NCBI RefSeq assembly: GCF_028623165.1
Contig: NZ_CP117772.1
Coordinates: 620,001-684,000 of the forward strand
Direction of reading: 5' to 3'
Length of the DNA stretch: 64,000 nucleotides
Origin: Nostoc sp. UHCC 0926
GTDB lineage: Bacteria > Cyanobacteriota > Cyanobacteriia > Cyanobacteriales > Nostocaceae
Part shown: piece after piece, positions 10,206 through 20,300 of the stretch
How the letters are laid out: each line of letters starts with the position of its first letter
Position numbering within the stretch: position 1 is the first letter of the stretch
Position numbers and translations under genes: made by a program
Notes under the pieces: model-generated
What the model was told of the DNA's origin: nothing
Database searches by the model: none
Seen by the model: the letters and a program-made list of their open reading frames with translations, nothing else

Positions 10206-10894
10206 ATGCCGTTGAAGATGTCCGAAGTTAGAGAGCTTTTCACCCAGACATTTTGGTTGTGATAAAAATCACCACGCTGTTCTAATGTAAACCCACCCAG
10301 CAATAATCCCAACCAGACTTCTACCATCGGCATTTGCAACACACGTTGCAGTTTAACTAAAGAAATCTCATCTTTGACATTTATCAGATGGTTAGCGATC
10401 GCGCTCTGCCATTTTGGTACATCCTCATCTGATGCCAAATTGCGGACATCTTCTAAAGTTGTTACCTCATCAAGCATTGCCAAAACATTCGCTTTTTCAA
10501 CAGGTGCTACTACAGAATCGCCCGACTCAGTAGAAGATGAAAATTGGTGTGGGCTATGTGGTTTAAAGGTTTGTGGTGTTTCCGGTTCAATCAAATCATC
10601 TAAATCTAGGTGCATTGTTGTCCGCACCAGACCAGCAAAGAGATCGGTGCTAACAACAGGCCCCAAAAGACTATTGCGATCGCGGGTATCTTGCAACAGC
10701 ACTTCGGCACGAGACTTGAGAATATCCGCAATTTGACTGAAGGCAAGCGCTGCGGTTAATAACTGTGCCTCCAGGGGTAATTTTTCTAACTCGGCATCTA
10801 AACATTCCCACATCGGTGCTAGTGTTGATGTCGCTGGAGATTCTGACAACTCATCTAATACATCCCAAATTGTTAATTGACGATATGTGGTCAT
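10178..10894 (-). CDS. Hypothetical protein, tail rewritten by a MITE; partial paralogue at 26.1-26.5 kb
   Basis: I do not recognise the family. The protein is about 238 aa from the ATG at 10894 (MTTYRQLTIWDVLDEL). This start is preferred over one 9 codons upstream because the preceding gene's TAG ends at 10897, leaving 2 bases between stop and start. The protein is acidic, without membrane segments, with a Pro/Ser-rich middle and a conserved C-terminal part (NVLAMLDEVTTLEDVRNLA, EVWLGLLLGGFTLEQRGDF). About 370 bp of it recurs at 26150-26521 in the same orientation. The two copies diverge just after the codons for WVKSS. In this copy the last 15 or so residues come from the adjoining inverted repeat, so the native C-terminus may be lost. 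It looks like the second gene of a two-gene operon. Confidence 0.65.
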   Translation of the reverse strand: MTTYRQLTIWDVLDELSESPATSTLAPMWECLDAELEKLPLEAQLLTAALAFSQIADILKSRAEVLLQDTRDRNSLLGPVVSTDLFAGLVRTTMHLDLDDLIEPETPQTFKPHSPHQFSSSTESGDSVVAPVEKANVLAMLDEVTTLEDVRNLASDEDVPKWQSAIANHLINVKDEISLVKLQRVLQMPMVEVWLGLLLGGFTLEQRGDFYHNQNVWVKSSLTSDIFNGIVHPHFSQA

Positions 10895-10896
10895 CT

Positions 10897-11364
10897 CTAA
10901 GATTGTGGATGCAAGGGGCAAGGCCGCACTGGGCAGTAGCTTGAGGTAATCTCAAACATATCCTTATATTGATATAGTGAAACACCGTATTGTTTAGCAA
11001 AAGACTGCAACACCTGATCTGTATAGGCGCGGATCTTGCCAGCCGTTAACCCAAAGCAGTGAATTGGTTCTAAGCGACAAATAGGCTGTTGCCTCAGTCA
11101 GAGTTCTGCGCCCAAGGCGTGCAATGGTTTATCCCCTGATTCTTTATATAAATACAGCACTGCAAAATATGTTGCTGGGGGTTCGACTGCGATTGCATCA
11201 ATTTCTGCTGAATTATTCTGGGAGCGGTGGCGATAGAATGAGCGGCGATTGTGGCAGACTTTTGGATTCCAACACCCGTCCCCTTGTGGCCCATGCAGCA
11301 CCTTAGCCTTAGCTGCGGGTAGTTTGGCGCATAGCTGACATTTAGGATCTAACGGCTTGGGCAT
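10897..11364 (-). pseudogene. Cys-rich hypothetical protein with an in-frame TGA
   Basis: From ATG 11364 the frame encodes MPKPLDPKCQLCAKLPAAKA and then GDGCWNPKVCHNRRSFYRHR, a Cys/His-rich start. It reaches HALGAEL and hits TGA at 11098-11100. The same frame continues without another stop for 66 codons (QQPICRLEPIHCFGLTAGKI ... CPVRPCPLH) and ends at TAG 10897. The continuation is protein-like, and a Trp (TGG) at the TGA would restore a protein of about 155 aa. The stop is 2 bases from the start of the following gene, so the pair is an operon. The spaced Cys and His residues could bind metal or nucleic acid; I cannot name the family. Either a decayed gene or a sequence error. Confidence 0.65.
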
Positions 11365-11540
11365 AGTCTACTCTGTTTCCTCTTCACCAATCGCACGATA
11401 GTAGGCAGCGATGCCTATCGCTTGGAAGCACAGTGGAAGTAACACCCAAAATTGTATGTGACTTCAGGTAGAATTTGCCCAAGACAGAAGGTAAAAGTTG
11501 TCCGCCTCGTCGCTTGACACAATCTGTATTTTTAGATATC

Positions 11541-11560
11541 ATTCAACTATATGGTTGAAT
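11541..11560. promoter_or_regulatory. Perfect palindrome over the arsR-type start codon (putative operator)
   Basis: ATTCAAC-TATATG-GTTGAAT is a perfect 7-bp inverted repeat with a 6-bp centre. The ATG of the ArsR-family gene (11551) falls inside it. ArsR-family repressors bind such imperfect or perfect palindromes, so autorepression is likely. No Shine-Dalgarno precedes the ATG, which fits a leaderless or operator-embedded start. Confidence 0.6.
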
Positions 11561-11874
11561 CAAATGTAGCCCTTGATAAAATTTTTGCTGCTCTGGCTGA
11601 TGTGACGCGGCGAGACATTCTTAAGCGGGTATCAACAGCAGAACATACTATCGGCGAATTAGCACAACCCTATGCGATGTCTTTTGCAGCGATCGCAAAG
11701 CACATCAGTGTGTTGGAGAAAGCCGGACTGATTACCAAGCGTCGAAGTGGTAAGGAGAAAGTTATTCAGATTCAGCCGAAAACTCTCAAAGTAGCCGCAG
11801 CGTATCTGGGCGAGTATGAAAAAATCTGGAGTGCCCGCTTTGATGCTCTGGAAAAACTACTAGAAGATCGATAA
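11551..11874 (+). CDS. ArsR-family winged-helix repressor
   Basis: A 107-aa winged-helix protein: ALADVTRRDILKRV (helix entry), TIGELAQPYAMSFAAIAKHI (recognition helix-turn-helix) and LEKAGLITKRRSGKEK (wing). There are no clustered cysteines, so it is of the metal-independent subgroup commonly paired with an SRPBCC/AHSA1-domain gene. Exactly that gene follows 20 bp downstream with its own strong Shine-Dalgarno. The palindrome around its start codon suggests it represses its own two-gene operon. The inducing ligand is unknown and may be what the SRPBCC protein binds. Confidence 0.9.
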   Translation: MVESNVALDKIFAALADVTRRDILKRVSTAEHTIGELAQPYAMSFAAIAKHISVLEKAGLITKRRSGKEKVIQIQPKTLKVAAAYLGEYEKIWSARFDALEKLLEDR

Positions 11875-11894
11875 CAAAGTAGCAGGAGGGTAGT

Positions 11895-12374
11895 ATGGCA
11901 CATCTTACAGTAACAGTTCCAGAAAATTCACAAAATATCTTCGGTACCGTCACAATCAAGGCTCCGTTAGAAAAGGTATTTGAAGCATATACCAAAGAGG
12001 AACTGTTTGCTAATTGGTGGTGTCGCGGTAATCCAATGAAAGTGTATCACTTCGATTGTCAAGACGGCGGCAGTTGGTACATTGCTGAACAATCACAAGA
12101 TGGTAACGAGTATGAGTTTAGGGGCTGTTTTCATGAAGTCGCTCTAGATAAACGAATCGTGCAGACATTTGAATTCTTGGGAATGCCGGAACGTGGGCAT
12201 GTCATGCTGGAAAAAGCTGAGTTTGTCGCAATTGACGAACATACAACTGAGATTCGTACCCATAGCACAGCAATGAACCAGTCAGACCGTGACGGCATGG
12301 TTGCCAGCGGCATGGAAAGCGGCTGGCGGCAGTCCGTTGAAGCTCTGGGCAAGCTTTTAGAACCAAACGATTAA
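11895..12374 (+). CDS. SRPBCC (AHSA1/START-like) domain protein
   Basis: A 159-aa single-domain protein with the AHSA1-type signature: TIKAPLEKVFEAYTKEELFANWW at the first strand and helix, then GGSWYIAEQ, FRGCFHEVALDKRIVQTFEF, and a C-terminal helix MESGWRQSVEALGKLL. The family forms a deep hydrophobic pocket for small ligands, and members in ArsR operons are thought to act in detoxification or sensing. AGGAGGG at 11883-11889 lies 5 bases upstream of the ATG. It is co-transcribed with the ArsR gene, and a near-perfect palindrome follows the stop. Confidence 0.9.
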   Translation: MAHLTVTVPENSQNIFGTVTIKAPLEKVFEAYTKEELFANWWCRGNPMKVYHFDCQDGGSWYIAEQSQDGNEYEFRGCFHEVALDKRIVQTFEFLGMPERGHVMLEKAEFVAIDEHTTEIRTHSTAMNQSDRDGMVASGMESGWRQSVEALGKLLEPND

Positions 12375-12396
12375 TTACAACTCGCTCGCAGGCTTG

Positions 12397-12428
12397 ACAT
12401 TTACCAAAGCGATCGCTTCGGTAAATGT
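12397..12428. terminator. 32-nt palindrome centred on HIP1, after the ArsR-SRPBCC operon
   Basis: ACATTTACC-A-AAGCGATCGCTT-C-GGTAAATGT is self-complementary except for one A/C mismatch, and its centre is GCGATCGC. It starts 23 bases after the SRPBCC stop. There is no T-tract, so termination is inferred from position and stem only; it may equally be a repeat built around HIP1. Confidence 0.4.
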
Positions 12429-12448
12429 AAGCCGATATTTGTAAGCAT

Positions 12449-12773
12449 ATAAAAAAGTTCAACAATTCTAGTCTCTCAAAGCATTGATTTTTCGTGGTTG
12501 GGTGCAAGTCCCGTGAAAATAAGTTGAACAATTTGGGGCTGGAAAAGGCATCAATCTACCACTTTTTCAACACAGAGACACCAAACTCAAATAAAAAAGT
12601 TGAACACTTAGGAGAGTGATGCTAAGAGAATGTGGGCGCATCGCTCTAGTAATAACGTAGCGTGGGCGCGATGTACACGCTCTTTCAAGCGATTTATGGA
12701 CGGATGCCTGGAGCGGGGTAAAGCACCTAACAGAAATTGTTGGACTTTATTATTTATTGTTGAACTTTTTTAT
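12449..12773. repeat. MITE-like element with 16-bp perfect terminal inverted repeats
   Basis: ATAAAAAAGTTCAACA at 12449-12464 is the exact reverse complement of TGTTGAACTTTTTTAT at 12758-12773. A third, one-base variant copy (AATAAAAAAGTTGAACA) lies inside at 12590-12606, which suggests nested insertion. The interior has no convincing ORF. Immediately to the right sits a decapitated ABC-ATPase fragment, consistent with insertion or deletion activity here. Confidence 0.5.
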
Positions 12774-12777
12774 TCCT

Positions 12778-12849
12778 CTACACCTGCATCTGAATCACCC
12801 GCTTTGTCCGATCTGCTACGGTCGCATCATGGGTGACAATTGCGATGGC
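12778..12849 (-). pseudogene. C-terminal shred of an ABC transporter ATPase
   Basis: Only about 23 codons on the minus strand remain, reading AIAIVTHDATVADRTKRVIQ followed by MQV and a stop. VTHD is the H-loop region and the rest matches the C-terminal tail of MacB/LolD-type export ATPases. Upstream the frame is lost, and the MITE-like element abuts the stop. A gene remnant with no function of its own. Confidence 0.5.
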
Positions 12850-12949
12850 TACGCCGACCAAAGGTACGCGGTATCCGATTGATTTAATTGTGGAATATTC
12901 TGTCAGCTAAAATCCAGAAAGTGTATCCTTGTAGTAAAAGCAAACGTCT

Positions 12950-13313
12950 ATGCAAGTTACATTTGACTTACCTGATGAAGTTGTTAATCAGCTTCAACCC
13001 TTTGCAGACAAACTGCCTCAAATCCTAGAGTTGGGGTTACGAGAACTGAATGCGATCGCTCAGTCAGGATTTTCAGGTATGGCTGAAGTCGTAGAATTTC
13101 TGGCAAGCCTACCCACTGCTGAAGCCATTATTGCCCTGCGTCCCTCTGAATCCCTGCAAGCTCAAATTAACACTCTGGTAGAGAAAAAATCGGACGGTAG
13201 GTTTAACCGCAACAGAAGAGCAGCAATGGCAAGGGTATCAATATTTAGAGCATATTGTCAGAATGGCTAAGGCTAGAGCCTTCTTGAAGATCAAAGAAGC
13301 TGACGCAGAATGA
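12950..13313 (+). pseudogene. Small hypothetical protein, frameshifted in an A-run, coupled to HNH nuclease
   Basis: The frame opens MQVTFDLPDEVVNQLQPF, a beta-strand and helix start seen in antitoxin-like or DNA-binding small proteins. It runs to LVEK and then goes out of frame in AAAAAA near 13187-13192. With five A instead of six it would continue NRTVGLTATEEQQWQGYQ ... KARAFLKIKEADAE and stop at TGA 13311-13313. That stop overlaps the next start as ATGA. A restored protein would have about 120 aa. The overlap implies translational coupling to the HNH gene and a joint role. As it stands the product is 106 aa with a garbled tail. A-run length is also a classic assembly error. Confidence 0.65.
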
Positions 13314-13666
13314 GCAAAACCTATATTCCTGTAGCTCTCCGAAGACAGGTTTATGAACGGGCAAAAGCTTGTTGTGAGTATTGTCTGATTCCTGATGTCG
13401 CTACCTTTGCGCCTCATGAGATTGACCACATCATTGCTGAAAAACATAGTGGACGGACTGAAGCGGAAAATTTAGCCCTATCCTGTACTCTGTGCAATAA
13501 GCACAAAGGAAGTGATCTCGCCTCTGTCGATCCAGAAACCGGAAAAATCGTACCCTTGTATCATCCTCGCCAAGACCTATGGCATGAACATTTTCGCCTG
13601 AGTGGGTCTGAATTTGTGCCTTTAAGTGTCACTATACCCAAAAGATTTCAGGGTCTAGAAGCATAA
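13310..13666 (+). CDS. HNH endonuclease
   Basis: A 118-aa small HNH nuclease. C22-E-Y-C25 and CTLCNKHKG form the zinc-binding cysteine pairs around the core HEIDHIIAEKHSGRTEAENL, whose DH pair supplies the catalytic His. It begins inside the stop codon of the preceding gene (ATGA). The C-terminus (PKRFQGLEA) looks short and atypical for this family, which usually continues with another 15-20 residues, so a 3' truncation is possible. Likely targets are DNA; the partner gene upstream may regulate it. Confidence 0.85.
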   Translation: MSKTYIPVALRRQVYERAKACCEYCLIPDVATFAPHEIDHIIAEKHSGRTEAENLALSCTLCNKHKGSDLASVDPETGKIVPLYHPRQDLWHEHFRLSGSEFVPLSVTIPKRFQGLEA

Positions 13667-14100
13667 CCGAGTATTTTAATGTCTGAAACCCTTATTGTTG
13701 CGTTGCTAGATTGTCAGTAAGTCCTAACATTGGAAGAATAACTTGTCCTAGTACGCAAAATGGAAGCATAAAGCTATGCGCGAGTCCCAAAATTTTGCAT
13801 CCTTTAAACCCAATAAAAACGTTGGTTCGACATTAGTTCTATTTTATACATTCTTGCTGGACTTAAGTTTGGGACTTAGAAATATAATTTGTCCTTTGGG
13901 CGATTGGAAGCATAAGTTGTGCTTTTCTGCCAAGTTATCGTTCCAGTGACAGTAGTGACTCGATAAACGGAAATTGCAAAGCGTATCCCGGCTGAATGTG
14001 ATTTGAACGATAATTTAGCCAAACGGTCACGAAATACTTCAAAAGCATTTGTCACTTAAAGGATAAGTGCGATTCGTTGCAAGTAAAATGACGGCAATTA
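13667..14100. other. Intergenic, no gene seen
   Basis: No ORF with recognisable features on either strand. The phrase GGAAGCATAA appears twice (about 13760 and 13910) with similar flanks. The region probably consists of repeat debris between the HNH gene and the intron-like segment. Confidence 0.4.
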
Positions 14101-14370
14101 GCCCGTACATACACTTGCCATCTCTATGAGGTGAACTCTCAGACAGATGTAGGTGAAAGTCCTACCCGCCAGATTCAGGCGTGACTCCTTATCTGTCCAC
14201 ACCGACCATACTCGGTTTATGGAGAGTGAAGCTGGAAACAGGGCGCAATCAGACTTCCGTTATGGGAAGACACTGGCGCTAATAGGGAGTTCCTACGGTG
14301 AAATAGAGCCTAGAAAAGTGACCTATTTATAAGGTACAAGGTCTGTGGACGCGAATATATCCCCTTGGCT
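14101..14370 (+). other. Possible group II intron 5' fragment (domain I-like RNA)
   Basis: The stretch has no ORF but several short complementary pairs of the kind found in group II intron domain I: GTAGGTGAAAGTCCTACCC, a GAAGCTGGAAACAGGGCG segment and CCGACCATACTCGG. No intron-encoded reverse transcriptase follows; the RTX gene's stop lies 30 bases on. This is pattern recognition from general layout only, and a structured repeat of another type is possible. Confidence 0.25.
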
Positions 14371-14399
14371 AATATTGATAATTTCAAAACTTTTGATTC

Positions 14400-17300
14400 C
14401 TACGCTTGCAGCACAAAATCAGATGCCGTGAGAGTTGGCGCACCGGTTAGAGTCGCAAATAGACCGCCACTGCCAAAACCAGCCGCACTGCCATTTTGGT
14501 TGTAGAATAAGTGCCCACTCAACGGGTCGTAGACAATTTTTGCCGTGCTAGTCCCAGCTTTATTAGTGAATTGAAAATCACTCTTTTGACTAAAACCATT
14601 TCCCGCAGCAGAAGCGATCGCACTAAAGGTAGTTTTACCTAGTACAATCTTGTCACCTTCAGAACTGTTGAAGTCTGTAATGGTATCTACACCAATTGCA
14701 GAACCTTTAAAAGCAGTACCAGTATTGTAAAGGAATCGGTCAGCACCCGCACCGCCTCTCAGCATGTCATTACCCGCACCACCGATGAGGGTATCATTAC
14801 CAGCACCGCCTCTCAAAATGTCATTGCCGCTCAAGCCATTAATAATGTCATTACCCCCTTGACCATTAATCACATCATTGGAGTTGTCAAAACCTGTGAT
14901 GTTATTGTTTAAGTCATTGAGGAAGGTGACAGTGTTTTTGGTAAAAATGCTAGTTTGAGTAGAGTTGGCATCAATGACATCAAAGCTGTCCGTGATGCTG
15001 GTTTGCCCATCAAACAGGATATTGCCGAGTGCAGGTCTTGAAGAAGTTGCTGATAGGTTATCCAGGTTTTCTAATTTGAAGTTTTGCAGAGTGACTTTAG
15101 TGTTAGCCACATTTTCAAAGCTGACTTCTAAGTTATTACCATTTTGAGTGAGTTGCAGATTTCGGGCAGTTAAACCCGAACCTGTAAATTGCAAGGTATC
15201 CAATTGGCTAATCACTGCTGCTGATGGATTTAAACCTTTGCCTACGCCACCAAAATCCGTGATGGTGTCATTGCCATCGTCAGGATGAAAGACAAAAGTA
15301 TCATTACCACTACCACCCGTGAGAATATCATTACCCGCACCACCGATGAGGGTATCATTACCAGCACCGCCTCTCAAAATGTCATTGCCGCTCAAGCCAT
15401 TAATAATGTCATTACCCCCTTGACCATTAATCACATCATTAGAGTTGTCAAAACCTGTGATGTTATTGTTTAAGTCATTGAGGAAGGTGACAGTGTTTTT
15501 GGTAAAAATGCTAGTTTGAGTAGAGTTGGCATCAATGACATCAAAGCTGTCCGTGATGCTGGTTTGCCCATCAAACAGGATATTGCCGAGTGCAGGTCTT
15601 GAAGAAGTTGCTGATAAATTATCCAGGTTTTCTAATTTGAAGTTTTGCAGAGTGACTTTAGTGTTAGCCACATTTTCAAAGCTGACTTCTAAGTTATTAC
15701 CATTTTGAGTAAGTTGCAAGTTTCGGGCAGTTAAACCACGACCAATAAATTGCAAGGTATCCAATTGGGTAATCACCTTTGCCGATGGATTTGAACCTCT
15801 ACCTATTCCAGCAAAATCGGTGATTGTGTCATTCCCATCACCAAGGCGGAATACAAAGGTGTCTTGACCGCCGTTGCCACTAAGGGTATCATTTCCCTCG
15901 CCTCCGTAAAGGACATTATCGCCACTGTTACCTGTAATCTGGTTATCAAGGGCGTTACCTGTACCATTAATATTATCCGTACCTAGCAGAATGAGATTTA
16001 GAATTCCGTCTTTTAGAGTTTGGCTAACTGACGAGCGCACCGTATTAACTTGAGCTAATACACCAGGATCGTAAATAATACCGTTAACGGCTCCATCAGC
16101 ATCTCCAACACCACCATCTTTAACATGAATTTTGACCAGATCCACTAATCCATTCGCATTAGAGTCAATCAGTTCTGCACCTAAGCCAGTCTCTGGGTTG
16201 TAGTTAAATTCAAAGGTTTCGCCAGTAGTGGGATTAATTTTCACGAAGGTATTAGCAGCTTGCTCCTGCTCAAGTTTCAACTCAATAACTTCTTTAGGAG
16301 AATCATCTGAAATTTTTACTGAAAACTCTAGAACCGAACTTCTGACATCGAACTTTCCACCTTGAGTATTACGATAGTTTTCTAGAACAGCTAAAGATTT
16401 AGCTAAAATCACCTTATCAATAATCAGGTCTTCCAAGGAAGGAATATCTATGGAAAGGATTTTTCCTCCTTCTATACTCTTTAGCTGTAAGTTCCCCTGA
16501 GAAGTTTGGACATTAACCTGAGTTTGGTCTTCGTTGATAGATGCACTACCCTCAGATGACGGCACTTTATCAATGGTTAAAGTGCGATCGCTAAATTCAA
16601 ATCGCTCAGTATCATGATAGAGTTCAAGACCTTCATTGTTATCACTGGTACGCCGATCAATGACAACAACTGAACCATCCAATCTTTTTCTGATTTTATA
16701 GTTTTCTTGCTTACCAGAAGCGACGCCTGTATCAGTTCCTTCACCCCCATCAATGAGGTCATCTCCTTTACCAGGAATCAGGCGATCGTCACCGATACCA
16801 CCAAGGAGAATGTCGTCTCCTTCTCCACCATTGATGACATCATTTGCAGCAGATGAGTTAGGAGTTGATTCTGAGTTTAATATCCCATCCCCATCAATGA
16901 GGTCGTCACCGGCTCCACCGTCAATTACATCACTACCAGCATCACCAGAAATGAAGTCTGAGTCATCACCGCCGAATAGCTGATCGTTGCCACCACCACC
17001 ATAGATGATGTTAAGTCCACCATTGCCGCGAATGATTTCGGCTATGTCACTACCAAGGATGTTATCGTCTTTGCTGTTGCCATTAAACTCGTTGTCAAAA
17101 ACCCCAGCTTGGAAAATAGTTCGTAAATTTTCTAAGTTAACAACCTCTGAAGGATTGAGAGATAGACGGACGTAGTGAGAATAGCCTTCTGGTTCGTTAA
17201 TGATATAGCTGATTTCAAAGGGGAAAGATTCTAAAGTGAGAGCATCTGTAGAGTAAACACGCCAGCTATCACCAAAACTTTCAAAACCGACGGGTTGACC

Positions 17301-20300
17301 TCCTTGAGTGACTGTTAAATCATTGATGGTTAAATTATCAAGAGCATAAAGACCTTTAGTGTTAATATCAGCATCACTGAATTGTTTAAGTAAGAATTCT
17401 TTAGTGAGGCTAAAGTCAGTCAGTCCAATAGGTAAGTCATAACTCCAACTAGCAGGAGCGACACCCGCTTGATAGATTACTTTTTGTGTAAGATCAACTC
17501 GGTCAATTGCCCAGTTGTTATTTAGTTGAACATCAAAACTTTCACCGTCTGGACGGATAACATAGGAGTAAAAGAGACGAGATTTGAGATCATTTCCAAA
17601 GACATCAAGACGTGTAGTTTGTGCAGGTGCGGTAATGCTATCGGAAACGGGAATGAGACTGACATCTTCAGTCTCAAACTTAATTAGGCTAACACCAAAT
17701 AAAGTATCTTTAGTGCCATCTTTCTTAGTAACTTCAATGGCATTTGGTTGGGTCTGAGAATGCTGAATTACATAATCTGCTCGACTGCCTTCAGTGTATA
17801 CCACCACATCACCAAAGGGTGGTTTGGGGATAGGTACTGAAGTACTATCGCTCAATTGATAGCTGTATGCTGTGACGGCTTTACCTAAATCTACAGCACC
17901 AGTTTCAGTATCTACAACTGCACCAGTACCAGGTTGATAAGCGTTCAGGCTTAAAGTATCATAAGCTTGATGCTGACCATCCGTGTAGTCGGGATTAACG
18001 ACAGTGTTATTTCCTGATCCTACATAGAAGAATTCATAAATACTTTCTTTGCCATTAATTAAGTCATCTCCACCACCTAACTTATGAGTGACTAAAGGGG
18101 CATATTTAGCGAATGAAGAATTGAGAAAAGAATCTGTTAAAACACTAGGAGAGTAATTATTCTCAGTATTCAATCCGACGCTATCGGAACTATCAGAATA
18201 AACAACCTCATGCACATAATTATTCTGATAACTATATATTTCTGGCAAAAATCGATTAGTAACAGAGCTAAAGTCAACTTTGCTTAAATCAATCGTGCCG
18301 TAATCTGCTTTATAATTGCCGTACTGTGAGCCACTAAAGACAAATTGTGCAGCACTTGCTCCTTCAACCACAACCTCATCAATCAAGTCTGAAAGAGAGA
18401 CGTTATTATTAAGATCATTTTTCAAAACAACTTTTCTATAGCTTCCTTTTTGGCTATCTAATCTACCTCTTAAATTAATAGTTTGATAAATACCTCCTCC
18501 TCCAGAGGTATCTGGAGGAGGAGAAACTTTGCCAACAATATAAGTTTGTTTAGCGGGGCTTTGGAGAGAGTAACTTTCGTCACTGCCAAGTTCTTTTTGT
18601 ATTGAAGAAACAGCAATATCAGCCGATGCTATGCGGAGTGTATTCAAACGCGTATCTGGGTCTAGATTATCCGTCAAAGTTAGCGGAGAATCGCTATTAG
18701 GATTAGCGGTTCGATAAACAATTTTGGAACCCGATAATTCCACTTCAACTTCTTGAATTTCTGAAACCCCAAATTTATGCTGTAACCCTTCACTATCTAA
18801 TACAAAAGTTAAACTTGAGTCACGTAGACCGTCATTACCTGTTGGTTCTGACGATTTAAAAATTATATTATTACCACCACCACTCAAAATCCCATTAATT
18901 TTATTATACCCCTGGAGAGAATGGGTTATATCTAGGTTTACCGAGCCACCAAAATTCACAAATACAAGAGCTTGATCTTCTGTATCTGAAAGATAACCTT
19001 TTATATCATTAGTCCCACCTACATTTACTGAAGTAATAAACACATTATAGGGATACTGCAAGTTAGTACCTGGACGAATTTTTGAGATATTTGTTAGGAA
19101 AACTTTATTGTTGCCTTCTCCTAAATCAATAACATCTTGATAGAAAATTCCAGTATTACCCACAAATTGAAGAAAATTTATATCCTGCTCGTAAGGATTT
19201 TTCCAGTCTGTTTTTAGAGAACTATTAGTACCTGTTCCAGGAGTGTAAGGCCAAGGATTTACTTGAGCCGTAAGCGCACTACCATTAGAGTAGAGATCAA
19301 CTATATCATCGCCGGCTCCTAAAATATAAGGTACATCATTATAACCAACTGGTACAGCTAAATAATCTGAACCTTGAGTAGTGGTTAAATGACGTGTAGA
19401 TAACGGGGCATCGGGAGAGTAAGCTTCTCGTTTAGGGACTTCACCGAGATAGAGATGAGGTTTAATATAAGGAGGTTTATTTTCAGGATCAAAACCATCA
19501 AAACCAAAATCATCTAAACTCGCTAAGTTTAATTGTATTCCCTGACTATTTGCTTTTACTTCATCTGATAAAATCAACCTTTCAAAATCACGAAGTTGTG
19601 TATCTGGATCATTAACATTAGTTATACCAGATTTGCCATCAATATCTAGTTCAAAGAATGTGCCTCTTATATCTTTTCCTGCAAATAATCGAACCTGACC
19701 CTTCGCAAGTGAATATATGTCTGAATCTAGGATGAAAATATCACCATTTGGGATATTTACAGTTAAAAGATTTTTATTTTTATTAAAAGGGTCTTCATAA
19801 GAAAGTGAATTATAAACAACAGGACTGTCTTCAGTTCCACCATCAAGATCATCTTGACCTGGACTTAATTGAGCTACATCAGAACCTCCTAGCAAACCTC
19901 CTGGTTTATTCGGTTTATCGTTGAAATCACTACCAGGCAAGTAATCAGGACCAGGCGTTCCGGAATAAAGCTTGAGATTAGGATCAATCGCTTGACGAAT
20001 TGAATTGAGATCAATCTGAGAATTATATTCAAGCAGTGTAGCTAAGTTTATATTAGGTGCTATTAAATCCTCCAATTCACTAAAAGGTTTTGAGAAAACT
20101 GTCTTTGTAGGTAAGAGGTCAATTTTGCCCAGTGTTTTATTAGTATTGGATACAGGAATTAGTAATTCCTTGAATTTTTTGTCAAAATATTTAGAAGCTT
20201 CTAAATTAAAACCAACTTGACCTATGCCTGTTGTTAAGTTAATTGTTGGAGTCAAAAAAGAGTTCACATTAGCGGTTAAAATTGGATCAATCTTTAACGT

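Noticed and set aside
10080..10262. 60-codon + strand frame
   Set aside because: It lies over the MITE-like repeat and antisense to the end of a better-supported gene.
12630..12836. 68-codon + strand frame
   Set aside because: It spans the right part of the MITE-like element and the antisense of an ABC-ATPase remnant.
14768..15738. The regular repeats of the RTX gene as a CRISPR array
   Set aside because: The periodicity is that of GGxGNDxL codons inside a long ORF; there are no unique spacers and no cas genes.
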